Of a DNA stretch of 55,349 nt, positions 28,382-35,833 are shown piece after piece. Source of the DNA: Micromonospora inaquosa (GTDB lineage: Bacteria; Actinomycetota; Actinomycetes; Mycobacteriales; Micromonosporaceae); NCBI RefSeq assembly GCF_003857055.1, contig NZ_QGSZ01000216.1, positions 1 through 55,349 of the forward strand, in the 5' to 3' direction. The notes below the pieces were generated by a model. The model was not told the origin of the DNA. It did no database searches and worked only from the letters and a program-made list of their open reading frames with translations. The position numbers were made by a program, and so were the translations under genes. Within the stretch, counting starts at the first letter, position 1; each line of letters starts with the position of its first letter.

Positions 28382-28553
28382 GTTCATGTTCGCGCCCTAC
28401 CATCGTCGCGGTCCGTTACTCGTGGTCGTCACTTCCGAACCCGCCGAGCTACGGTTCGTTCCGCGCTCTCACCTGAACGAGCGTTGATCTTTGCAACCTT
28501 TCGACGACGTCCGCCCGTCTTCCTCGTCGTGGGTGTAACGAACGGAGATGCTC

Positions 28554-29690
28554 GTGGGTAAGGCCGGCAAGAGTGGCCGCAAGGCGTCGATCTGGCGAGG
28601 TGTGCCACGGTGGGCCAGGATCTGCACGGTGTTCGGCACCGTGCTGACCATGCTCAGTGGCGCGGTGCTGGTCGGCACCGAGGTGCTCATGGCCCGCTAC
28701 GAGGGGGCCGTCGGCAAGGCCGACCTGTTCGGCGACCAGGCGGCGGGTGCCCAGGCGAAGAAGAGCGAGATCAAGGGTCCGCTCAACATCCTGCTCGTCG
28801 GCATCGATCCGCGTACGCCGACGGCCGCGCCACTGGCCGACTCGATCATGGTGCTGCACGTGCCGGCGACGATGGACCGGGCCTACCTCTTCTCGCTGCC
28901 ACGTGACCTCTACGTGCAGATCCCGCCGTTCAAGAAGGCCGAGTTCCCGGGCGAGACCACGAAGATCAACGCTGCGATGTCATTCGGCAGCAAGGTGCCG
29001 GGGGCCAACCCCGACGCGGCACGGGGCTTCGAGCTGCTGGCCACCACCGTGCAGAAGGTGACCGGCATCAAGCGCTTCGACGCTGGCGCGATCATCAACT
29101 TCACTGGCTTCCAGAAGATCGTCGACGCCATGGGTGGTGTCGACATGTACATCGAGCGCGACGTGAAGTCCGAGCACAAGCAGCCGGACGGCAAGCCGCG
29201 GCCGGGCAACACCCGAGGTGAGGGCTACGTCGGCCCGCAGGCGGTCTACAAGAAGGGCAACCAGCACCTGAGCGGGTGGCAGGCGTTGGACTACGTCCGG
29301 CAGCGCTACCCGAAGAACGGTGTCCCGGATTCCGACTACGGGCGGCAGCGCCACCAGCAGCAGTTCGTCAAGGCCATGGTCGGCCAGGCGTTCAGCGCCG
29401 ACGTGGTGTCCAACCCCATCAAGCTGGACAAGGTGCTGCGGGCCGCCGGCCAGTCGCTGATCTTCAACGGTCGGGGCAACAGCGTGGTCGACTTCGGGCT
29501 CGCCCTGAAGGACATCCGTCCGAACACCATCGAGATGATCAAGCTCCCGGGTGGCGGGGTCTTCGAGGGTAAGAAATACCTGGGTGAGCACTTCCAGGAA
29601 AGGGTCCCGGACTTCTTCACCGCCCTGCACAACGAGCAACTCGACCCGTTCCTGCTCGAGCACCCGGAATTCGTGAACAAGGCCAAGTAG
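28554..29690 (+). CDS. LytR-CpsA-Psr (LCP) family cell-wall polymer transferase, 378 aa
   Basis: Membrane-anchored phosphotransferase that attaches teichoic-acid-like or arabinogalactan-like polymers from a lipid carrier to peptidoglycan. A short cytoplasmic tail and one transmembrane helix (about 20-42) precede the LCP domain, with LNILLVGIDPR, ADSIMVLHV, LFSLPRDLYVQIP and GWQALDYVRQRY (the polyprenyl-phosphate-binding Arg/Asp positions). I prefer GTG 28554, since GGAG (28544-28547) then lies 6 bases upstream; ATG 28548 would abut the GGAG. It is set between atpD and atpC, cut off from atpD by a terminator. Confidence 0.9.
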   Translation: MGKAGKSGRKASIWRGVPRWARICTVFGTVLTMLSGAVLVGTEVLMARYEGAVGKADLFGDQAAGAQAKKSEIKGPLNILLVGIDPRTPTAAPLADSIMVLHVPATMDRAYLFSLPRDLYVQIPPFKKAEFPGETTKINAAMSFGSKVPGANPDAARGFELLATTVQKVTGIKRFDAGAIINFTGFQKIVDAMGGVDMYIERDVKSEHKQPDGKPRPGNTRGEGYVGPQAVYKKGNQHLSGWQALDYVRQRYPKNGVPDSDYGRQRHQQQFVKAMVGQAFSADVVSNPIKLDKVLRAAGQSLIFNGRGNSVVDFGLALKDIRPNTIEMIKLPGGGVFEGKKYLGEHFQERVPDFFTALHNEQLDPFLLEHPEFVNKAK

Positions 29691-29716
29691 TCCAGGCGTC
29701 GTTGTCCCCACCCGCG

Positions 29717-29745
29717 TTGGGCGCGCCGCATCGTCAGGCTAGACT
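29717..29745 (+). promoter_or_regulatory. Predicted promoter of atpC
   Basis: TTGGGC (29717-29722) and TAGACT (29740-29745) are separated by exactly 17 bases in the LCP-atpC gap, about 34 bases before the atpC GTG. Together with the terminator after atpD this suggests separate transcription of epsilon. Confidence 0.55.
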
Positions 29746-29778
29746 TTCGGCAATCCGTAGCCGCAGCAAGGAGACAGC

Positions 29779-30060
29779 GTGGCACAGCAGCTTCACGTCG
29801 AGCTCGTCGCCGTCGAGGAGAAGGTCTGGTCCGGTGACGCCGAGATGGTCGTCGCCCGGACGACCGAGGGCGAGCTCGGTGTCCTGCCGGGGCACGCGCC
29901 GCTTCTCGGTCAACTCGCCGAGCCCGGCCAGGTGCGCATCAAGCTTGCTGGCGGTGAGCAGGTCGCCTACGAGGTGGCCGGCGGCTTCCTCTCGGTGAGC
30001 GCCGACGGTGTCACCGTCCTGGCCGAGAGCGCAACCCCGGTCTCCGCGCAGAGTCGCTGA
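29779..30060 (+). CDS. atpC: ATP synthase F1 subunit epsilon, short form, 93 aa
   Basis: Central-stalk subunit. The N-terminal beta-sandwich is complete ([52 protein letters not shown]). The protein ends right after it at residue 93, so the C-terminal two-helix domain, which inhibits ATP hydrolysis in other bacteria (usual length 120-140), is missing. GTG 29779 has AAGGAG upstream. It is separated from the rest of the atp genes by a terminator and the LCP gene. Confidence 0.92.
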   Translation: MAQQLHVELVAVEEKVWSGDAEMVVARTTEGELGVLPGHAPLLGQLAEPGQVRIKLAGGEQVAYEVAGGFLSVSADGVTVLAESATPVSAQSR

Positions 30061-30072
30061 GCCACACCGGGG

Positions 30073-30528
30073 ATGGAGATCGTCGAAGGATTCGGAATCG
30101 GCGTTGTCGTCATCCTCGGCGCGCTTCTGATCCTCTTCGTCCGGCGAGCTCTGGTCACCCGCAGCGGTGGCATCATCCGGCTCAGCGTCCGGGTCTCCAC
30201 CATGCTCGACGGCCGTGGCTGGTCGCCCGGCTTCGGCCGGTTCGCCGGTGACGAGCTGCGTTGGTACCGGATGTTCAGCTTCGCGATCCGACCCAAGCGG
30301 GTGCTCTCCCGCAAAGGGCTGGCCGTGGAGCGCCGCCGGTTGCCCGAAGGTCAGGAGCGGCTCTCCATGCCGGCCGACTGGGTGATCCTCCGCTGTACGA
30401 GTCACCACGCACCGGTGGAGATCGCCATGGCGCGATCGACCGTTACCGGTTTTCTCTCTTGGCTCGAGGCCGCCCCTCCGGGGGCGGTCTCGCCGCGTAT
30501 GGCCTCCCAGGACTGGCCGGCTGCCTGA
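30073..30528 (+). CDS. DUF2550 membrane protein, 151 aa
   Basis: One N-terminal transmembrane helix (about 7-25, GIGVVVILGALLILFVRRAL) and a basic cytosolic domain with the DUF2550 pattern (RVSTMLDGRGWSPGFGRFAGDELRWYR). In mycobacteria a DUF2550 gene also follows atpC directly (Rv1312, from memory). Starts 12 bases after atpC, so it is in the same transcript. Function unknown. Confidence 0.8.
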   Translation: MEIVEGFGIGVVVILGALLILFVRRALVTRSGGIIRLSVRVSTMLDGRGWSPGFGRFAGDELRWYRMFSFAIRPKRVLSRKGLAVERRRLPEGQERLSMPADWVILRCTSHHAPVEIAMARSTVTGFLSWLEAAPPGAVSPRMASQDWPAA

Positions 30529-30987
30529 TCGACTCTTCTGTGGTTGCTCTTGGCGTCTGTGGTCGCTCTTGTGGTTTCCGGGGGAGCCCGCCCGGCTCCG
30601 GGCGGTCAGGCTTGATCCCTGCGCCGGGCGGGCTCCCCCGGAAACCTCTCGTTGCCGCTGTCCGTCGGTCCGGCGGGCTTTGATCACCTGCCGTTACCTA
30701 TCCGGCTGAGTCTCGCCTCCTCGGTGCGCGCAACGAGCCAGTCCCGGGGAGCGCGTCGGGTGCGTCTGGGCTGGTTGATCGACTCGGTTTTCTTGATGTC
30801 GGCGTGTTCTGGTGGCTGGGATGGCCCGACATCACGGAATCGGAGTCGATCCAGGCGCTGGTCGGCCGGGCTCGCCGAGGAGTCAGGGTGCCGGTTGGCT
30901 TGGCTCGTGGAGGAGTCGGCCTTGGCTACGCGTGGTGGCGGGCAGAGTGGGAAACCAGACCTCGACGTGGTGCGGAGCGCCCGACGT
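30529..30987. other. 459 bases without a supported gene, with a large hairpin
   Basis: The first part holds two near-copies of TCTGTGGTTGCTCTTGG (from about 30537 and 30556) and the perfect 23 bp inverted repeat listed separately. The rest (30650-30987) has open frames on both strands, but none with a credible start, actinobacterial codon use or recognisable protein. In M. tuberculosis a transposase lies at the equivalent place; I see no transposase remnant here. Confidence 0.6.
30573..30646. terminator. 23 bp perfect inverted repeat after the atpC-DUF2550 operon
   Basis: 30573-30595 pairs perfectly with 30624-30646 around a 28 nt loop; the arms are GGTTTCCGGGGGAGCCCGCC plus three more bases. 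It starts 45 bases after the DUF2550 stop. A terminator is the simplest reading, but the arm length and A/T-capped ends also fit a dispersed palindromic element. Confidence 0.65.
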
Positions 30988-31560
30988 TCAGTGCTTGCCG
31001 CCCGGCACCCATAGCACATCTCCTGCCGGATTTGCCGTTCTTGACAGGATAAAGAGCAGATCGGAGAGCCGGTTGAGATACTTTGCCGGGAGCGTGCTGG
31101 TTCGGTCCGGATCGTGGGTGACCAGCGCCCACGCCGCCCGTTCGGCACGCCGGGCGACGGTCCGCGCCACATGCAGCAGCGCCGCTCCCGCGGTGCCGCC
31201 GGGGAGGATGAAGGAGTCGAGCTTGCTCAGGCGTGCGTTGTACTCGTCGCACCAGCCCTCCAGGCGCTCGACGTACTCCTCGGTCACCCGCAGCGGCGGA
31301 TACTTCGGCTCCGGCTCGACCGGGGTGGACAGGTCGGCGCCGACGTCGAACAGGTCGTTCTGCACCGACGCCAGCACGGTGCGAAGTTCCTCGTCGAGGT
31401 TTCCCAGCGCGAGCGCGACGCCGATCGCCGCGTTGCACTCGTCGACATCCGCGTACCCGGCGATCCGTGGATCGGTCTTTGGCACCTGCTCGTTGTTGCT
31501 CAGCCTGGTCATGCCGGCGTCGCCGGCCTTGGTGTAGATGCGCGTGAGGTGGACGGCCAT
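30988..31560 (-). CDS. pduO: ATP:cob(I)alamin adenosyltransferase, PduO type, 190 aa
   Basis: Transfers the adenosyl group of ATP to cob(I)alamin, making adenosylcobalamin. PduO motifs are present: [13 protein letters not shown] at the N-terminus (ATP-binding), [24 protein letters not shown] and [13 protein letters not shown] at the C-terminus. The product is the cofactor of MeaA, encoded 4 kb away. The start is ATG 31560; its CAT (31558-31560) overlaps the murA ATG (31559-31561) on the other strand by two bases. The divergent pair also occurs in M. tuberculosis (Rv1314c/Rv1315, from memory). Confidence 0.92.
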   Translation of the reverse strand: MAVHLTRIYTKAGDAGMTRLSNNEQVPKTDPRIAGYADVDECNAAIGVALALGNLDEELRTVLASVQNDLFDVGADLSTPVEPEPKYPPLRVTEEYVERLEGWCDEYNARLSKLDSFILPGGTAGAALLHVARTVARRAERAAWALVTHDPDRTSTLPAKYLNRLSDLLFILSRTANPAGDVLWVPGGKH

Positions 31561-33001
31561 GACGCACAGCCTACGGATTCCCGACCTGACGATTCCGGCG
31601 CGGCCGGACAGCACCGCCGGTTGGCCGCTGGTGGTGGGTCCCGGCGACGCCGGCGACCCGGCGGTCAACGATGTCGACGTCATCCGGGTTCGCGGTGACG
31701 CCCGACTGGCCGGCACCGTGCATGTGGTCGGTGCCAAGAACTCGGCGTTGAAGCTGATGGCGGCCGCGCTGCTCGCGCCGGGCCGCAGCGTGATCACCAA
31801 CGTCCCACGGATCACCGACATCGCGATCATGGGGGAGGTGCTGCGCCGGCTGGGCTGCGACGTCCAGTTCGACGCGGACGACCCGGTCGACCCGATGGTC
31901 GCTCGTGGCGGCGTGGCCCGTTCCCGTTCGGTGACGATCGACGTACCCGAGCAGCCGGGCGCGGAGGCCGACTACGACCTGGTCCGACGGTTGCGCGCGT
32001 CGATCTGCGTGCTCGGCCCACTGCTGGCCCGTCGGGGGTACGTGCGGGTGGCCCATCCCGGCGGCGACGCGATCGGGTCGCGGGGGTTGGACATGCACAT
32101 CTCGGGGCTGACCCGGATGGGCGCGGAGATCTCCGGTGAGCACGGGTTCGTCATCGCCTCCGCCCCGCACGGGCTGCGTGGCGCGGACATCGTGCTGGAT
32201 TTTCCCAGCGTCGGCGCGACCGAGAATCTGGTGATGGCGGCGGTGCTGGCCCAGGGCACCACGATGATCGACAACGCGGCCCGGGAGCCGGAGATCGTCG
32301 ACATCTGCACGATGCTGAATCAGATGGGCGCGCGCATCGTCGGCGCGGGCACGTCCATGTTGCGGATCACCGGTGTGCCCGGTCTGCGTCCGGTGCGCCA
32401 CGCCACGGTGGGGGACCGGATCGTCGCGGGCACCTGGGCGTTCGGCGCGGCGATGACCCGGGGAGACGTGACGGTGACCGGGCTGGATCCGGCCTTCCTG
32501 GAGGTCGCGTTGGACAAGGTGGTCGCCGCCGGCGGGCTGGTGGAGACCCGGGGGGACGGCTTCCGGGTACGGATGGACGAGCGGCCCCGGGCGGTGGATG
32601 TGGTGACGCTGCCGTACCCCGGCTTCGCCACCGACCTGCTGCCGATGGCGATCGGGCTGGCGGCCGTCAGCGACGGCGCCTCCCTGATCACTGAGAACAT
32701 CTTCGACGGCCGGTTCATGTTCGCCAACGAGATGATGCGGCTCGGCGCGGACATCAAGACCGATGGGCATCACGCGGTGGTCCGGGGACGGGATCGGCTC
32801 TCCGGTGCCCCGGTGCGGGCCACCGACATCCGTGCCGGCGCGGGGCTGATCATCGCCGGGCTCTGCGCGGAGGGGGTCACCGAGGTCTCCCACGTGCACC
32901 ACGTCGACCGGGGTTACCCGGACTTCGTGGCCGATCTGCGTGCGCTCGGGGTGGCGGTCGAGCGGGGCACCACGCCGGAGGAGCCGGCACTGGAGATCTG
33001 A
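31559..33001 (+). CDS. murA: UDP-GlcNAc 1-carboxyvinyltransferase with Asp for Cys, 480 aa
   Basis: First committed enzyme of peptidoglycan synthesis: transfers enolpyruvate from PEP to UDP-GlcNAc. [15 protein letters not shown] and the EPSP-synthase-fold repeats are clear. The active-site loop reads [16 protein letters not shown], so the usual catalytic, fosfomycin-alkylated Cys is Asp170, as in mycobacterial MurA. The protein has about 50 extra residues at the N-terminus compared with usual MurA. ATG 31559 has GAGGTGGA (31546-31553) upstream, inside pduO; the extension is Pro-rich, so a later start cannot be excluded. Confidence 0.93.
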   Translation: MTHSLRIPDLTIPARPDSTAGWPLVVGPGDAGDPAVNDVDVIRVRGDARLAGTVHVVGAKNSALKLMAAALLAPGRSVITNVPRITDIAIMGEVLRRLGCDVQFDADDPVDPMVARGGVARSRSVTIDVPEQPGAEADYDLVRRLRASICVLGPLLARRGYVRVAHPGGDAIGSRGLDMHISGLTRMGAEISGEHGFVIASAPHGLRGADIVLDFPSVGATENLVMAAVLAQGTTMIDNAAREPEIVDICTMLNQMGARIVGAGTSMLRITGVPGLRPVRHATVGDRIVAGTWAFGAAMTRGDVTVTGLDPAFLEVALDKVVAAGGLVETRGDGFRVRMDERPRAVDVVTLPYPGFATDLLPMAIGLAAVSDGASLITENIFDGRFMFANEMMRLGADIKTDGHHAVVRGRDRLSGAPVRATDIRAGAGLIIAGLCAEGVTEVSHVHHVDRGYPDFVADLRALGVAVERGTTPEEPALEI

Positions 33002-33031
33002 GGTCGGACCCGCGACCCGGCCCGACCGCCA

Positions 33032-33048
33032 CTTAGCCATCGTTCAGT
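33032..33048 (+). promoter_or_regulatory. Putative operator upstream of the 3-hydroxybutyryl-CoA dehydrogenase gene
   Basis: CTTAGCCATCGTTCAGT, 51 bases before the ATG. It ends 9 bases before a TAGGGT -10 candidate (33058-33063), so it would cover the -35 region. It shares the CTTAGC and CGTTCAGT blocks with the sites before the tandem dehydrogenase gene, and the CGTTCAGT core with those of ccr and meaA. Confidence 0.5.
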
Positions 33049-33099
33049 CTCGCCGACTAGGGTGCAGGCAGGCACTCAATCGCAGCGAGGGAGAAGTAG

Positions 33100-33948
33100 A
33101 TGGCGGGTCGACTCGCAGTCGTCGGGGCCGGGTTGATGGGTTCCGGCATCGCCCAGGTGGCGGCGCAGGCGGGCTGGCAGGTGACGCTGCGCGACCTGGA
33201 CGACGCGGCCACCACCCGAGGGCTCGGCGGCATTCGGAAGTCACTGGAGAAGTTCGCCGAGAAGGGCAAGATCGAGGCGTCCGAGGTCGAGGCGACGCTG
33301 GCTCGGATCACCCCGACCACCGACCTGGAGGCGGCGGCGGACGCGGACATCGTGGTCGAGGCGGTCTTCGAGCGGCTGGAGATCAAGCACGAGGTGTTCC
33401 GCGCTCTGGACAAGATCTGCAAGTCGGACGCGGTGCTCGCCACCAACACGTCGGCCATCCCGGTCACCCAGATCGCCGCGGTGACCGAGCGGCCCGAGGC
33501 GGTCGTCGGCACGCACTTCTTCTCCCCGGTGCCGATGATGCAGCTCTGCGAGTTGGTTCGCGGTTACAAGACCAGCGACGCCACGCTGGACACCGCGCGG
33601 GTCTTCGCCGAGGAGATCGGCAAGACGGTCGTGGTGGTCAACCGGGACATCGCCGGCTTCGTCACCACCCGGCTGATCTCCGCCCTGGTGATGGAGGCGG
33701 TCAAGCTGGTCGAGTCCGGCGTGGTGTCCGCGGAGGACCTGGACACCGCCTGCCGCCTGGGCTTCGGGCACGCGATGGGCCCGCTGGCCACCACCGACCT
33801 GACCGGCGTGGACGTGCTGCTGCACGCCTCGAAGAACATCTACACCGACACCGCCGACGAGAAGTTCTTCCCGCCGGAGCTGCTCCAGCGGATGGTCACC
33901 GCCGGTGACCTGGGCCGCAAGACCGGCAAGGGCTTCTACACGTACTGA
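33100..33948 (+). CDS. 3-hydroxybutyryl-CoA dehydrogenase, 282 aa
   Basis: Oxidises or forms (S)-3-hydroxybutyryl-CoA. Rossmann loop VVGAGLMGSGIAQ near residues 6-18, with an acidic residue at the end of the second strand (LRDLDD), which predicts NAD(H) use. The catalytic His lies in THFFSPVPMM, and the C-terminal dimerisation domain (FGHAMGPLATTDLTGVD) is complete. Length matches the 282-residue clostridial Hbd type. ATG 33100 follows GAGGGAGAAG. It carries the putative operator shared with meaA, ccr and the tandem homologue, and is convergent with an ABC permease across a hairpin. Confidence 0.92.
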   Translation: MAGRLAVVGAGLMGSGIAQVAAQAGWQVTLRDLDDAATTRGLGGIRKSLEKFAEKGKIEASEVEATLARITPTTDLEAAADADIVVEAVFERLEIKHEVFRALDKICKSDAVLATNTSAIPVTQIAAVTERPEAVVGTHFFSPVPMMQLCELVRGYKTSDATLDTARVFAEEIGKTVVVVNRDIAGFVTTRLISALVMEAVKLVESGVVSAEDLDTACRLGFGHAMGPLATTDLTGVDVLLHASKNIYTDTADEKFFPPELLQRMVTAGDLGRKTGKGFYTY

Positions 33949-33956
33949 GTGGTGGC

Positions 33957-33982
33957 GGCCGGGGCGGGCACCCGCCCCGGCC
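33957..33982. terminator. Bidirectional terminator between hbd and the ABC permease
   Basis: GGCCGGGGCGGG and CCCGCCCCGGCC form a 12 bp GC-only stem in the 40 base gap between the convergent genes. Confidence 0.65.
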
Positions 33983-33988
33983 GACCGC

Positions 33989-34834
33989 TCAGCCGTCGCG
34001 CTTGGTGGTCCAGCGAAAGGTGGTCAGGCACAGGACCAAGCCGATCACGCACCACAGGGCCAGCACCATCGCCACCCGGCCCAGCTCGAACGAGCCGCCC
34101 GGTTCCTGGGCGCCGAAGCTCTCCGGCAGGAAGACCGACCGCAGCCCCTGGCACATCCACTTGAGCGGGAACAGCGTCGCCACCTGCTGCATCCAGGTGG
34201 GCAGTTCGGTGAAGACGAAGAACACCCCGGAGATGAACTGGAGCACCAGGGAGACCGGGGTGACCACCGCCGAGCCGCTGCGGGCGCTGCGGGCCAGCGA
34301 GGAGATCGCGATGCCGCTCAGGGTGCAGGCGGTCACCCCGAGCACGGCGACCCAGCCGAAGGTGAGCCACTTTCCGGCGGTGCCCGGCAGGTCAAGGTCG
34401 AACAGCGCCACCGCGAAGGCCAGCAGCAGGGCGGTCTCGGCGATGCCGATCACCACCACCATGATCACCTTGCCGGCGAACCAGACCCACTTCGGCATCG
34501 GCGTGCCCCGGTAGCGCTTGAGCATGCCCCGGTCCCGCTCGACCGGGATCCAGATGCCGAGGTTCTGGAAGCTCACCGTCATCAGGCCGGTCGCGATCAT
34601 GCCGGTGATGAAGTACTGGGTGACCTTCACCTCGCCGCCGATCGTCCCGTGGAAGATCGACGCGAAGATCAGGATCATGATGATGGGGAAGCCCATCGTG
34701 AAGACCACCGACTCCCGGCTGCGCAGGAACTGGGTGATCTCCAGCCGGCCCTGGCGCAGGGCGAGCGCGCCGGCCCTCGGCCGACGGCTGCGGGTCGTGG
34801 CGACCGGCGTCGCCGGCTTCGTCGTGGTCGTCAT
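33989..34834 (-). CDS. ABC-2 type exporter permease, 281 aa
   Basis: Six predicted membrane helices in the ABC2_membrane pattern (FTMGFPIIMILIFASIFHG, IATGLMTVSFQNLGIWIPVE, ISGVFFVFTELP). The conserved cytosolic segment ERDRGMLKRYRGTPMP couples to the ATPase. ATG 34834 overlaps the stop of the ATPase gene by one base, so the two form one unit. Likely exports a hydrophobic or lipid-like compound or a drug; substrate unknown. Confidence 0.88.
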   Translation of the reverse strand: MTTTTKPATPVATTRSRRPRAGALALRQGRLEITQFLRSRESVVFTMGFPIIMILIFASIFHGTIGGEVKVTQYFITGMIATGLMTVSFQNLGIWIPVERDRGMLKRYRGTPMPKWVWFAGKVIMVVVIGIAETALLLAFAVALFDLDLPGTAGKWLTFGWVAVLGVTACTLSGIAISSLARSARSGSAVVTPVSLVLQFISGVFFVFTELPTWMQQVATLFPLKWMCQGLRSVFLPESFGAQEPGGSFELGRVAMVLALWCVIGLVLCLTTFRWTTKRDG

Positions 34835-35682
34835 CACGCGTGTCCGATCATGGTGAGGTAGACGTCCTCCAGGGTCGGCCGGGTCACGGTGAGCCCGGGG
34901 ACCTCGCCGTCGTAGCGCGCGGCGAGGTCGGCGACGAAGGCCGTCGGCGTCGCGCTCTGCGCGCTCTCCAACGTCCCTTCCGGGGTACGCCAGGAGACCG
35001 TGGCGAGGGCCTCCTGTCGATTGCCCAGCCGGTTGGGTGCGGCGACCTCAGCCAGCCGACCGCCAACGATCACGCCGACCCGGTCGGCGAGGGACTCGGC
35101 CTCGTCCAGGTAGTGGGTGGTGAGCACGATGGTGGTGCCGACGGCGGCGAGGGCGCGGATCAGGTCCCAGAACTCGCGGCGCGCCTCCGGGTCGAAGCCG
35201 GTGGTCGGCTCGTCGAGGAAGAGCAGCTCCGGTCGGCCGATGATGCCCAGCGCCACGTCCAGACGGCGCTTCTGCCCGCCGGAGAGGGTGTGTGTGCGGG
35301 CCTTCGCCTTGCCGGCCAGCCCGACCCGCTCGATCACCTTGTCCGGGTCCTCGGCGTCGGGGTAGAAGCCGGAGAAGTGCCGGATCACCTCGGCCACGGT
35401 CAGCTCGTCGAACTCGCCGGTGCTCTGGAGCACGATGCCGACCCGGGAACGCCAGGTGACGTCCGGGTTGGCCGGGTCCGCGCCGAGCACTGAGACCTCG
35501 CCGGCATCCCGGTGTCGGTAACCCTCCAGGATCTCCACCGTGGTCGTCTTGCCGGCGCCGTTCGGGCCGAGCAACGCGAACACCTCGCCACGGTGCACGT
35601 CGAGATCCACGCCCGCCACCGCCACGTTGTCGCCGTACGCCTTGCGCAGCCCTCGGACGGAGATCGCCAACTCATCATCCAT
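34834..35682 (-). CDS. ABC exporter ATP-binding protein (DrrA-like), 282 aa
   Basis: Nucleotide-binding subunit paired with the permease. Walker A GPNGAGKTTTVEILEGY, signature LSGGQKRRLDVALG, Walker B LLFLDEPTTGFDPEARRE and an H-loop in VLTTHYLDEAESL are all intact, so it is a functional ATPase. ATG 35682 gives the standard N-terminus; a longer upstream frame crosses the meaA promoter region. Divergent from meaA, with 151 bases between the starts. Confidence 0.93.
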   Translation of the reverse strand: MDDELAISVRGLRKAYGDNVAVAGVDLDVHRGEVFALLGPNGAGKTTTVEILEGYRHRDAGEVSVLGADPANPDVTWRSRVGIVLQSTGEFDELTVAEVIRHFSGFYPDAEDPDKVIERVGLAGKAKARTHTLSGGQKRRLDVALGIIGRPELLFLDEPTTGFDPEARREFWDLIRALAAVGTTIVLTTHYLDEAESLADRVGVIVGGRLAEVAAPNRLGNRQEALATVSWRTPEGTLESAQSATPTAFVADLAARYDGEVPGLTVTRPTLEDVYLTMIGHA

Positions 35683-35805
35683 GGCGTCCAGTGTGCGCCT
35701 GACCCAGCGCTGCCTGGTGCCCCGGGTGTGGCGGTGCGCGCCATTGCGCCCGCTTCGCACCAGGACATCCGCGACATGGACCTGTGTGGTTTTCCACAAC
35801 CCCTT

Positions 35806-35820
35806 TTACTGAACGGTAAC
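35806..35820 (+). promoter_or_regulatory. Putative operator at the meaA promoter
   Basis: TTACTGAACGGTAAC, an imperfect palindrome with TTAC/GTAA half-sites. It ends one base before the -10 box TAGACT (35822-35827), where a bound protein should block RNA polymerase. The first 13 bases are identical to the ccr site (55227-55239); the core CGTTCAGT in reverse complement recurs before both 3-hydroxyacyl-CoA dehydrogenase genes. A second small dyad (TGTGG/CCACA, 35784-35797) lies just upstream. Confidence 0.6.
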
Positions 35821-35821
35821 T

Positions 35822-35827
35822 TAGACT
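35822..35827 (+). promoter_or_regulatory. -10 box (TAGACT) for leaderless meaA mRNA
   Basis: TAGACT lies exactly 6 bases before the meaA ATG, with no Shine-Dalgarno sequence between, so transcription should begin at or next to the start codon. Confidence 0.55.
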
Positions 35828-35833
35828 CCGGCC

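Noticed and set aside
30985..30992. Another CGTTCAGT core at the 3' end of pduO
   Set aside because: It lies at a stop codon, not before a start, and lacks the flanking TTAG and TTAC/GTAA blocks; one or two chance copies of an 8-mer are expected in 55 kb.
35683..35805. Cobalamin riboswitch before the B12-dependent mutase gene
   Set aside because: No B12-box-like sequence or extended structured leader; the mRNA is predicted to be leaderless.
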